From contig CM076196.1 of NCBI GenBank assembly GCA_038277395.1, positions 87,981,786 to 88,045,785 of the forward strand: DNA of 64,000 nt. Reading direction: 5' to 3'. Made by a program: the position numbers and the translations under genes. Within the stretch, counting starts at the first letter, position 1; each line of letters opens with the position of its first letter. Shown piece after piece: positions 43,742 to 54,287 of this stretch. The notes beneath the pieces were generated by a model, which saw nothing but the letters and a program-made list of their open reading frames with translations, did not search any database and was not told the DNA's origin. This DNA comes from Dryocosmus kuriphilus (lineage: Eukaryota > Arthropoda > Insecta > Hymenoptera > Cynipidae).

Positions 43742-45041
43742 TGTAACGGTGTCCCATGACTTGGAGAGCTGAAACGTCAAGAAAAGTATGATTCAGAATC
43801 TCAGGCAGAATAGAAACCGCAAACCACTCCAGGAGACTCCATTATTATTATTATGAGATTACTATAAGGATTAGTGGATTCTGGGCTTGGATCTTATGTT
43901 TAAAAACCAAGAGACAACACGAATCTTTGATCATGTGATAACATAATTGTGGTTAGATTTATTTGCATGATTCATAGTTTGAGAAACAACAATTTTTGTT
44001 CAAGTTGAGTGACAAGCAAGTAATTACGTTGTGTTACAAAAAAAAAGGGAAGAACAAATGTGATTGCCATTTATAAGCCGTAAGTCTCGTTTAATGGTGG
44101 AAAGAGTAAAATAAATGTAACCGCCGCTGAAGTAAATCAAACACAAATCAAAATTTAAATTTTAGCAAACAACCAGCGCCCTGAGAAATGCCAAGTCTCC
44201 GGGTTAAAGAATTTAAACTCTTACCGATAATCCATGAGAAACGTAATAAAGCGCCGAAACAATGACGAAACTCACCGGTGGCGTCCGAGACATGTCCTCC
44301 AAGAAATCCGGGGAATATCCATAGGTTCAGTGGCGACCTGGCCACAATTGAATCTAGAAGCAACTGATCCGCTCGAAAGGTCGTGACAGGATAACGTTCC
44401 CAGGCGCCGCCGGTGAGTTTTAAACATTCGTGAAATGACTGCGCACGCGCGCCACTAGATGGGTTGTAGCCAATCCGTGGTACATAGATCCTTTCAAACA
44501 TTCGACTTCTAACGACGAACAAAGTTAAATTTTAGAAGGTTTTCTCCAACAGAATCGCGGACTAAACATTATTTTAGATACCACTAAAGTTTTAGGGATT
44601 ACATTTTATATAAAAGGAAAGGGTCTCGACATTAAAATCTATTTTTTTTTTTTTGTTGAAGACTAGAACATCGACGATCCCTCCTTTTTCTCATTGGTCA
44701 GTCGTTGATCGCCGGAGTATCCTTCTATGAGACCGCCAAAATAGTTGGCGCCTCTCGTGACGTCACCCAGAGAACAGGTGAGTCGTTGAACCCTAGCAAA
44801 GGGGAAGTCATCGTGCGAATAATTGGCGGGATCTTTGGAGCGACGTCATTTCCTAAACATATACAAATTCGAGCGCCAGTACAACCGATAAGAAAGTAAA
44901 TCGACCCATTGTCCGGCATCTCTCAAGACCGTTTAACAGATAACAACGGCTGACACATCTTCCCCCCCTTACACCATTATTTGGGATCCTGCCATGACCG
45001 GTCGAGAAGATAAGTGGCGTTTAAATTTATGCCACATTACA
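43742..45041 (-). repeat. 5' LTR of gypsy-2
   Basis: 1300 bp, nearly identical to the LTR at 35784-37079. Differences noted by eye are three substitutions (for example CCCATGAC against CCCAGGAC, and AATATCC against AATATGC) and a few one- or two-base indels, mostly in homopolymers. Confidence 0.95.
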
Positions 45042-45200
45042 GTATCTGTGTTGTTTCCTCGAGGTTAAATTGCACAGAATACCTACTGCGAGTCTCTTTT
45101 TTGTGCTCCCTAATTTCGCATTCTGATCCTCCTCTGTTTGACGGCCTATTGTAAAACGAGCTGTGGGCTCTAGGATTCAAATTTTGTTTTAGAATTTTTA
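45042..45200 (-). pseudogene. Gypsy-1 gag, upstream piece
   Basis: The minus strand reads NRPSNRGGSECEIREHKKET and then FNLEETTQI up to the GTAT target site. It continues on the far side of gypsy-2 as HNRSFKNKTIEGRKQRESNS. The join keeps the frame if one GTAT copy is removed. Nothing further upstream of gypsy-1 is seen before the LINE. Confidence 0.65.
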
Positions 45201-45322
45201 ATTTTTCTTCTTTTTCCCTGAATTATCTTTCTCAGTCTTTCACAGTCTTAACGCTTTTATGCGACTTCCGTTTCTGCCTTCTTTCACTTCCATTCTACTT
45301 AAATCCTTCCAATTCTTCACAC

Positions 45323-48300
45323 TCACTCCCTCGCTCCCTCCACACTCAACATTCTAGCTTCCTCTAAATCCCTCATCCATTCTTCCCCCAAACCTTCCTC
45401 CCCTAAGATCTTTTGCACACTCCCTTGCCAACCTCCTTTCTCTTCCATCCCTCTTCTACATCCATCCCAAACATGCTCCCAAGTTTCCTCTTCCCAATGA
45501 AATATTCTGTACTTTCTATTTTCTTGCTCTTCCCAATACATCCCTTCCCTTACTTCATTTTCCAATCTAAATCATGCTATTTTTGCCCATTTCCTCTCTC
45601 TCTCCTCATCCCTATTATAGAAACTTTGGTAGTCCTACCCTTTTTATCACCTTATACCACTTATTATATCTTGATATCTCAATAAACCCCTATCTTTCTA
45701 TTATTTGTTTTCCTCTGTCTCTTTTCTCCAATTCTTCATACTTTACTCCGTGTCCATCTCCGATATCTCTATCCCCATCCCCAAAAACTCCTTTCTTTCT
45801 TTTTCCCATCTCGTTAATTCTATCGCCCTCCTTCTCCTTTCCTCTATTTCCCTCAAGCACTCCCTCACTAACTCCCTCCCCCTTCCCTTTCTCAGCTTCT
45901 CTTCAAACTTCAATGCCCTCTTTCCTGCTCTAGAACTCAATTTATCTCTTTGTGCTTCTTCTCTCTTACCACATGACCCGGTGTCCTCTTGTCTACTTCT
46001 AGCGTCCACATTATATACCTTCCTTGTAGCCTCTCAACATCTTCCCTTTCCTTCCATCCCCATATATCTGCTCCGTAGCCTAATACCGGCCACACCAGCA
46101 TATCAAACAGTCATATTCTTCTTCTCCAATCTTTGTGAACCTTCTCTTTCCTATTCCCCATATGTGTTTTATTACCCCTGCTGCTTTTTTTATCCTTTCA
46201 CTTATGTGAGCTCTTTGATCTCCATTGGTCTGCAAGTTATATCTCAAATATCTAAACACTTTTATTTCCTGCATCTTTACTCCCTTCCAACTTCCTGTCC
46301 ATTTTTTCTTTCTTCCCTCTTCTTTTCTAAACCCCATTATCTTTATCTTGTATATTAGTTTATACTCCCTCCCTTTTACGGGTTTTGAGAGTCTTACAGA
46401 ACAATTCCAAACAAATTTTACAACTTCCTTAGTCTCTCAAAATCGCCCAGTGACCCCTAAACAATATGCCCCTCGACATGAAGCATCTTCCCCGAAAGAT
46501 CACTGGCCTCTTTATGAGGGGACATACAGTTTAACGTGGGTTACGAACCACGAGAGCCTCGGTAGAAGTATATAGAAAATTCCGTTGGTACTCGGCTCAG
46601 GAATAGAAGCCCGGATCTCTTCCTTAGAAGGCCGACGCGCTACCACCGGAGCCACCGAAGCTCTTCCCCATTATCTTTGTCTTTTCCACGTTTATTTCCA
46701 ACTTTTCCTCAACCAGGTATTTCTCCAATCCTGTAATTAAGCCCGCCATCCCTTCTTCGTCCTCCACCATGATTACTATATCATCCGCATACGCCAGTGT
46801 ATATATCTTTCCTTTTCCCATCTTAACTCCTCCCCAGGCTTTTCTCTTCATTTCATCTTCCAAGTCTGATATTACAATTTTAAACAAGAATGGGCTCAAA
46901 GGAGAACCTTGTCTTACTCCTCTCGCTAACCAGAAACTGTCTCCAACTTGGCCTACTACATTTACTCTGCTTTTTCTCTCTAAAAATGTCTGATACTGTC
47001 TTTACTATGTCCTCTCTTATCCCCTTTCGCACCATAATATTTTCAATCTTATCTCGGTCCAGTGAGTCAAATGCCGTTTTTAAATCCACGAACATTGCTA
47101 ACATTTCCCCTTTCTTCCTTTCAATGCTTTTATTCACTAGATTACTCAAAACATATATGCTATCCATCACTCCCTTTCCTTTCCTAAACCCTGTTTAATG
47201 AAGAGGCGCTATCTTTTTTTCCTCAACTTTTTTCTTCAACCTCTCCGATAAAACAGTCACATATAGCTTATATAATGTTGGCATTAGCGTTACTCCCCTA
47301 TGGTTTTTAACCTCCTCAACATTACTCTTTTTCACTATCGGTACCACTATCCCTTCTGTCCATAAATCTGGCCAGACCTCTTCTCTCCATACTCTATTGC
47401 ACATTATCCATGCCCATTTCCTTAGTTCTTTACCCCCGTATTTTCAGACCTTATTTGGAATCTCATCTATCCCAGGTGCCTTAGCATATTTCATTAATTC
47501 TAATACCTTACTTATTTGTTCCATCTTTATGTCCTCTTTCGCGTCTCTTCCGTTCCCTCTATTTTTCCTTTCCTAATTTTCTTCTCTATCCTCCTAGCAA
47601 ATCCATAAAATATTTTTTCCATTCTACCAACTCAATATCCTGGTTTATTCTTTCCCTTCTTTTTCTCTCTTTATTTACTACCTTCTAAACTTAATCCTCT
47701 ACCCTAGCCTTCTCTGCCTCTTCTTTGAATCTTCTATTTTCTTCTTCTTTTCTTCTATCATACATAATATTATACTCCTTCTTTTTCCTCCTATATATTC
47801 CTCTCCACTACCTTTCATTTTTTTCCATTTTCTTAATTCCTTTCTCACTTCCTTCTTCTTCTCTTTACATTCCTCATCCCTCCTATTTCTTCCCCCTCCT
47901 TCCCTAACTTCTTTTTTACCTGTGCCCTCTAATACTCTTCTTATCTTTTCCATCATTATTTCCATTTATTCTTTTACATTACCCTCACCCATTTTCATAT
48001 TATTTGCCTTCTCCTTGAATTGTTATTTTCCTTCTATTGACGAATCGCCGCTGCTTGTTCTGTTTACCTTTACTTCCATTTTATTCTCATTTCCACTGCC
48101 CTTTGCCACTTTCCCTCCAATGTCACTATTACTGGGAAATGATTGAATCCATATATTCCCCTACCTCTAGTTCCCTAACGTGTTCTCTTAATTCGTCATC
48201 CGCTATCACATAATCTATTGCCGTTCCCTTTCTTTCTCCTGCTCGTGTATATTCCCTTCCCACATCCCCCTGTATATCTCCGTTTAAGATAAACCACTTC

Positions 48301-49690
48301 ATCTCTTCTAGGCTCTTTAACAATTTCTTTCCCTCCCCGTTCACTGTCTTGTCTTTGAATTTCCTTCCTATCTCTTGTGCCCAATTCCTACCTCCTCTTT
48401 CTCCTGTTCTCGCATTAAAAGCTCCTCCTATTATAAACCTTATCCCTTCTTCATTTTCTTCCATTACTCCTTTTATCTTCTCCCATTTCTCCTGCATATC
48501 CCCGCTTACAAACACCCCTCTATCTTCCAGCTCTCTTCTCCCAGCTTCACCTCTTGTACAATTACCCTTTCTTTTTCTTCTTTTTTCCCTTCCATATCCT
48601 TAATCCCTGTCATAATTCCCTTTCTTACTCCCATCTCCATTCCACCCATTGCTCTTCCTTTTATTCTTTCCCTTCGCAGTCTGTACCTTCCGTATGTAAC
48701 TCTTCGGTAATCTTCCCCCTACTATCTCCATCCCCTTTCATCTAACCACGTTTCCGTCATTCCCACTACTTCCCACTGTTCTAAATTTGTTATAAATTCC
48801 TTATCCTTTCTTTCCAAGCCCGCTATATTCGAGTAGCATAACTTTCGTTCATTCGTTCCTTCATTTCTCGTCTCTTCCTTCTCCTTAAAATCTCTTATTT
48901 TCCCTCTCTCTCTCTCCCCTCACTCCCCTTCTCCAGAAATCGTATTTTTTATTATCTTTCCCTTTTCTTTGTCCCAATCCCATCATACACCATCGATCTT
49001 TATTCTTCCGTCTTTAACCCAAATTCTTTTTCCCTTTTTTCTTCCCTCTTCTGCTATTTTCCCTAATTTATGCTGCATATTCCTTTCTATCCATGCCAAA
49101 TCATCCTCTACTATCTCCGATCTTCCATACAGTGCTCTTTTTTTAGTCATCACTTCCCTCTTATCGTCTCTGTCCTTTAGCTTAACTAGTACCATTCGCC
49201 CTCCTCTTGCCCCTTCCTTACCTAATCTTCTTAGTTCCTCTATTTCTACCCTTGTACTCGTATTAATCCTCTTTAGCACTTCCTCCTCTCATTCTTTCAA
49301 TTCCTTTCCCTCTAATCTTAAACGCTTTATCGCTATATTCCTTCTTTTTCTCTCTCTCTTTTCCTTCTATTCTTTTCTCTATTTTTATTAGTCTTCCTTC
49401 ATCTGCATTCCCAATCCCTTCCCCACTACGTTCCCGATTTGAGCTTCCTATCTTCTACATCATCATATTCTCCATCTATTCAACCTTTTTATTTATCTGC
49501 TCCTGCTTTTCTAGCTTTTGTTCTAATTCTTGCATCAATTTTTCTAAGTCTTCCCTTACTTATTTCCATTTGCTCATCTCTTTTCTAAGTTCAGCCATTT
49601 CCCTCTTAATTTCTTGGTTCTTTTCTTCTCCCATTTCCTCCTACTTTTCTCATGTATCCCCATTACCCCCATCATCATTTTCCTCATTTT
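45323..49690 (-). pseudogene. LINE polyprotein (ORF1-like, endonuclease, RT, C-terminal domain)
   Basis: ORF1-like part at 49279-48983: VLVKLKDRDDKREVMTKKRA, homologous to the half-LINE protein. Endonuclease: MTETWLDERGW near 48745, FIIGGAFNARTG near 48410, and AIDYVIADDELREHV near 48200. RT: HRGVTLMPTLYKLYVTVLSE (47290), FVDLKTAFDSLD (motif A, about 47080) and YTLAYADDIVIM (YADD at 46780-46791). C-terminal: HIWGIGKRRF near 46150, and HWEEETWEHVWDGCRRGMEE near 45480. The endonuclease nicks target DNA and the RT copies RNA at the nick. At least six frame changes and several stops show that it is dead. Confidence 0.83.
46350..46665 (-). mobile_element. tRNA-derived SINE with a LINE tail
   Basis: The minus strand starts with a tRNA-like head: box A-like TGGCTCCGGTGG (46643-46654, 10 of 12 consensus positions) and box B-like GCTTCTATTCC (46600-46610, 9 of 11). 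It ends with GACTCTCAAAACCCGTAAAA, the same tail as the half-LINEs. An 18-bp target duplication flanks it: CCCCATTATCTTTATCTT (46332-46349) and CCCCATTATCTTTGTCTT (46666-46683), one mismatch. It lies inside the LINE RT. Confidence 0.88.
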
Positions 49691-50089
49691 ATCTACTTGT
49701 ATTGTATTTGTAACGGATAGGGGTGATTATTATGATGTAAATATTTATATAACGTTGTAAAATTGAAATTGTTAAAATATATTTTAGTTTTAGTTCATCG
49801 ATCAAAACTTGCGTGACAAAAATTTATTATAAAATATGTCAGGAAAGTTTTGAACAAAATTTAATTATGGTACTCGAATAAGTAGCTTCTTGCAAGCCGA
49901 ACTTCCCTGCATATGGATAAATCCACATGCTGGAGGCCGAATTTTACGTGCTCAGTATCACTGAGGCCGTGATTTACCCGAGGGTTTTTAAAAAAAACTT
50001 CTCAAAAAAAGGGTAAAATTACTTTTACGTGGACAGACACACACACACCCCTACAAATTACACATTTCCTTCCTTTTACTCACACAATC

Positions 50090-50151
<62 letters not shown>

Positions 50152-51054
50152 CTTTTCCGTCTTTTGCTATCTATCTTTATCAATAGCTTCCTCCTCGAAC
50201 ATATTTTTTCTTGTATCAATTTGACGCCTCCCTTAATTTCTCCTTTTTACTCTTCTCCCTCCTACTTAGATATACATGCATGCATTACACAGTACATTGT
50301 CTGTGGCCGTGTGGCTATGAGATGGAGTGATGCAAGAACTAGGCAATATTAAAAAGACAAAAAAAAAAAACAAAACAAAAAACAAATTAAATAAAGATCT
50401 AAAAATCTCTTTTTTCCTGACATATTAACAGTTACGTTGCGTAAGCTAATACTTATTCTGTTTGTAAACTTAAACTTATTATTGTTAAAAAAGCGAGCTT
50501 CAAATTTAAACTTTATTTGCGTTAGTCTCATAATTATAGAAAAAAATTGTAATCCAATTTTGTTGTTCAAATTCAAAATACTGTTATTTGTCTCCTTGAA
50601 CGAATTAATACGCTTATCCCAGCCCTACATAATTTAATGAATTAGTTATCTCTGTTACTATTTGAGATTAATCGACTATTGTAAGGGATGCCAGGGAATG
50701 GTGATTTTTTTGATATAATTTATTAAAATATTCAATTTGTTTTAATTTAAGGAATTCAAATTCTATTCCTAACGTTCTCCTTTGTTTCATTTTCATTATC
50801 TTGCATTTTTTTATTTAGTGACAAGCTACGTGAATTTGTTAATTTATCAATCATCACCATGGGAATGATAGAAGTGTTTAGAAAGAAAAATTTTGTTTTT
50901 TTTCTGGTTGGTAAGTCTATAAAAGACGTGACTGAAAGATCGGGAGTCTCTTTCCATCCTGGCATCTCGAATAGGTACGTTCCTTCTTTTCATAGCGATT
51001 TGTCAAAATAAACTACTCGTGTTATTTCTCTTTATATTCATTTTAATTTCGATG
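49691..51054. other. Noncoding DNA with a TC microsatellite
   Basis: I see no gene. A short A-rich stretch lies at 50352-50395, and a 69-residue frame at 50756-50965 has no known domain. TGTAACGG at about 49708 resembles an LTR start but nothing supports it. Confidence 0.5.
50091..50149. repeat. (TC)n microsatellite
   Basis: About 29 uninterrupted TC dinucleotides. Confidence 0.97.
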
Positions 51055-52182
51055 TGTAGGTTTGAAAATATTAGATAAAAATTTAGACAAATTATAAGTG
51101 GGTGAGCCAACTGTAGATACAATAAGTCTCCATTTCAAATCTGGTTTATGAGTTTTCGGAAGAGCATGTGCTTTCGCTACTGTGCTACTAGGAGTTTTTA
51201 ACATGAAGGCAGCACGAACATTAACGTAGTTCTTTTTGTGCCATCTCTTGCCAATATCATTGCATTTGTTTTCAATTGTTGGAATTAGACTAGTTTTTAC
51301 ATTTTTGTATAAGAGATTATATTTTTAAATGATTTCAATTGTAATGTAATAATTTGAGCGATTAGCAGCAACTGTTGTATTACTCTTATCAGCCTTGGTG
51401 AACATCAAATCTCTATGTTGAGATTGAAATTGTGTAATAAGATCAAATTTGGGATTGGTATTTTTAAATTTATTATTTTGATTTTGGTTTGAAATTATTT
51501 TAGTGACTGTTTTTATAATTTTATATTTTTCATCGTTATTATTTAGGCATCTAATAGAGTTCTCAATGTTTGCAATGGTATTGTTTACAGAAATTTTCTC
51601 TGTGTTGTAAGGAACACCAAAATTTGAATCCAACGTTAAGGTTTCTGCTATCTCATTTGGAATTTCGACATTTGATATATTTTTAAAACATTTGTTGATT
51701 CTGAAATCCTTTACACTACGATAGGATTCAGTCTTTTTATTTTTTAATAACTTAAATTTTTTAGTTCAACTGTCTCTTTTTGAATATTTTAAATTTAGTA
51801 AGCTTTTCTCTTGTAATGTAAAAAAATTGTAAATTGAATCTTCATGTATCAATCTGAGTATGTTCGATTTTAAGAAATTTGAATTCCTTCCTAACACTTT
51901 CATATTTTCTACAGTATTATTAATTTCATAATTAAGAATTTTCTTTTGAAAAATAGTTTTAGTTCGGTTAAACTTTACTAAAATTTTGTGATGTAAGTTG
52001 TTAACATTAAATTTAGTTTGGTTCTCGATGTGAGTTGGAATTACGAATTCTCTCCTGCATTTTATCAAAAAAGTTCGCTGCTCCTTCAAGTTAGTTAATT
52101 TTCGTTGGATATTAATCCAATTTACTAATTTAAATCTCACATCGCAACCATATCTTTCAGAAATGCACGAGAGGTATCCCAT
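51055..52182 (-). pseudogene. PLE N-terminal part, inverted
   Basis: The frame at 52182-51766 (MGYLSCISERYGCDVRFKLV, then RREFVIPTHIENQTKFNVNN) and 51633-51325 (SQHRDLMFTKADKSNTTVAA) form the conserved PLE region upstream of RT; TKADKxxT is a family block. It ends in RT fingers: AHALPKTHKPDLKWRLIVST and then VGSPTYNLSKFLSNIF at about 51190-51060. Frames are interrupted by a few shifts. Confidence 0.8.
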
Positions 52183-53665
52183 CTTACCAAATATGTTGCT
52201 GACCTTAAGTGTTCTTGAAAAAAGTAGTTATTCAAATAACATGTTAAAAACTCATAGAAGCACAGTAGCGAAAGCATACGCTCTTCCAAAAACTCATAAA
52301 CCAGAGTTGAAATGGAGACTTATTGTATCTACAATTGGCTCACCCACTTATAATTTGTCTAAATTTTTATCTAATATTTTCAAACGTACATTGGTAACTA
52401 CTAAATCTTTTATTAAAAACAGATTTGATTTTTAAAATAAATTAAAAAGTATAAATATACCAAAAACGCAGTATTTAGTATCTCTGGATGTTGTATCCAT
52501 GTTTCATCGTATACCTTTGGATTTGGCTTTGGATTGCATTGAAGAGAAATTAAATATAAATCGGAATTTAACAAAAATATCAAAAAATGGAATCTTTACA
52601 GCTACTAGAATAATTTTCAGTAATACGGTTTTCACATTTAATAATAAATTTTTTCAAAAAATTTCTGGTTGTTCAATGGGCTCTCCACTTTCACCGATTG
52701 TTTCTAATTTAGTTTTGGATGACATTGAAAATCAAGCTTTAAACAAATTAACATTCAAACCAATCTTTTACAGAAGATATGTAGATGACATTTTCGCAAT
52801 TGTGCCAACTAATAAAATCAATGACTTACTGTTGACTTTCCATAGTATTGAAGAGTCTATCCAATTTACGATAGAAATTGAAAATTATAACAAATTCAAT
52901 TTTTTTGATTTCTCTATCATTAAAACACAAGACAATAATCTTATTACAAACTGGTATAAAAAACCTACAAACTCTGGTAGATTTTTAAACTTTGAATCTC
53001 ATCACTTGTCGTGTCATAAATTGAAGTCATTAAAGGTTTGGTCGATCGAAATTTGAAATTGAGTGATAAAAGATTTTATAAAGAAAATTTAACTTGTATT
53101 CAAGACATGCTTCAGCTAAATAATTATCCTATCGAGTTTATAAAAAGTGGCATTAAAGCATGCATTCATGAAACATATAACAGTTTTTCTAAAAATAATA
53201 AAAAAAGTAATTGGTTAGCCTCTTTCAATACAAATGACATCAGAGTCACTCTCCCTTACATCCAGGATCTCTCTGAACAACTTCGAACTTCTCTAAGAAA
53301 ATTTAACATAAATGTGTACTTTAAAAACAGCAATAGTCTAAACAATTTTATGTTTAAAAATAAAGATTTCGATAAGACTTAAGACCTATCTGGTGTGGCT
53401 TATCTAATTAAATGTCATCAATGTAACAAAGTGTATATTGGTGAGACTGGTCGTCGTTTAAAAACTAGAGTCTATGAGCATAAGAGGGATTGTAGAATTG
53501 GAAATTTCAATACTGTTTTATCACAGCATTCCTGTCAGTATGGATATTTTTTTTGATTTTGATTTCAAGAACATTAAAATTTTAGCTAGAGAAAACAATA
53601 CTCAAAAAAGACGAATTTTAGAATCCATTTTATTAACAAATTTCGTAATACATCAATTAATTTAA
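52183..53665 (+). pseudogene. PLE reverse transcriptase-GIY-YIG endonuclease
   Basis: Fingers: AYALPKTHKPELKWRLIVST and GSPTYNL. Motif A: YLVSLDVVSMFHRIP near 52480. Motif B: GCSMGSPLSPIVSNL. Motif C: FYRRYVDDIFAIVP (YVDD at 52778-52789). Linker to 53382, then AYLIKCHQCNKVYIGETGRR and LKTRVYEHKRDC (GIY-YIG nuclease with its CCHH-type insert, about 53397-53490). The end is NIKILARENNTQKRRILESI. A few stops or frameshifts (about 52433, 53055, 53382, 53525) split the frame. It is the best preserved PLE in the window. Confidence 0.88.
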
Positions 53666-54182
53666 AAACAGAAACCATGAACATTAACAGCATTTATAAT
53701 TTTATATTACATTGAATAGTTTTCATATTTTTTTAAACCCCCACTCACTTTGACGCGCTTTTATCATTGGAGATTTTCGACCACCGATTTGCGTATCACT
53801 GTAAGCCTAGTTTTTTCACGTCTGTATGTTCCTGACATTTGTTACAATCGCTTTCGTCGACATACATTTATGTTAAAAATGTAATTCCTACAGTTTAAAA
53901 TTCAAAGCCTACCAATGCTCTGAATTAAAAAAAACAAATTTTTACTACTCAGACGCAATGTTTCGTTTTATTGTATTGCATCCTTTTGTGAAGTCGATGC
54001 CATCGATCTTTGAGGTTATAACCTCATGTTCATTGTTCATTTTATAAAGAAAATTTGTTATTAAGGTACGTTAATTGGAACTTTTCATTTCTAAATTTTT
54101 ATTTTTATTCCTTTATGCATATCGCTATTGTTATTCATTCGGGGTTTTAGTCATATTTTAGAAATTATAAACTATGTTCGTC

Positions 54183-54212
54183 CTGATGATGACCCGCAAT
54201 GTGAGTCGAAAC
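54183..54212 (+). ncRNA. Hammerhead-ribozyme-like motif in the PLE 3' region
   Basis: CTGATGA (54183-54189) is followed by stem II GACCC...GAGTC (54191-54195 with 54203-54207, one C-A mismatch) and GAAAC (54208-54212). These are the conserved core words of hammerhead ribozymes, which are known from PLEs. Stem I and stem III were not demonstrated, so activity is unproven. Confidence 0.55.
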
Positions 54213-54287
54213 GTCGAAAACTTTTGTATGGATTATTTTTGGGTGACTTTTTGAAATATTAAAATTGCATCTTTTTGACTACTTCAA

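Larger units (their letters stand above)
35784..45041 (-). mobile_element. Young Ty3/gypsy LTR retrotransposon (gypsy-2), nearly complete
   Basis: LTRs lie at 35784-37079 and 43742-45041 and begin/end TG...CA. A 4-bp target duplication GTAT flanks the element (35780-35783, 45042-45045). Minus-strand order: LTR, primer site, ~1.25-kb leader, gag, pol (protease, RT, RNase H, integrase), short 3' region, polypurine tract, LTR. No env-like frame is present, so I read it as a retrotransposon and not a virus. The two LTRs differ at about three substitutions plus a few homopolymer or single-base indels by eye, which implies a recent insertion. It sits in the gag of gypsy-1. Confidence 0.95.
45200..49690 (-). 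mobile_element. LINE retrotransposon, nearly full length, frameshifted
   Basis: Read on the minus strand: a coiled-coil, RRM-like N-terminal part (49690-48983), an APE endonuclease (about 48860-48129), a reverse transcriptase (about 47500-46080) and a long charged C-terminal domain ending in a WEHVWDGCR finger region (to 45323). I remember a similar single-ORF LINE as abundant in ant genomes. A SINE interrupts the RT. The plus strand is a continuous pyrimidine-rich shadow with many spurious frames. Confidence 0.82.
51055..54287 (+). mobile_element. Penelope-like element with inverted 5' part
   Basis: The left part (51055-52182) is the PLE N-terminus through the start of RT, in minus orientation. 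The right part (52183-53665) is RT through GIY-YIG in plus orientation, followed by 3' DNA to about 54287. The two parts overlap in element coordinates by about 150 bp: 51055-51205 inverted matches 52240-52395. A hammerhead-like motif is at 54183-54212. The element abuts gypsy-3 at 54288. Confidence 0.85.

Noticed and set aside
35784..45041. Gypsy-2 as an infectious errantivirus
   Set aside because: No env-like open frame lies between integrase and the 3' LTR (only ~265 bp there).
45705..46358. 217-residue open frame and several neighbours on the + strand (45.4-49.4 kb)
   Set aside because: All are Phe/Leu/Ser/Pro-rich shadows of the minus-strand LINE, whose endonuclease and RT motifs are clear.
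49708..49715. TGTAACGG as the LTR start of another gypsy element
   Set aside because: Only eight bases match gypsy-2; following sequence differs and no second LTR or primer site is found.
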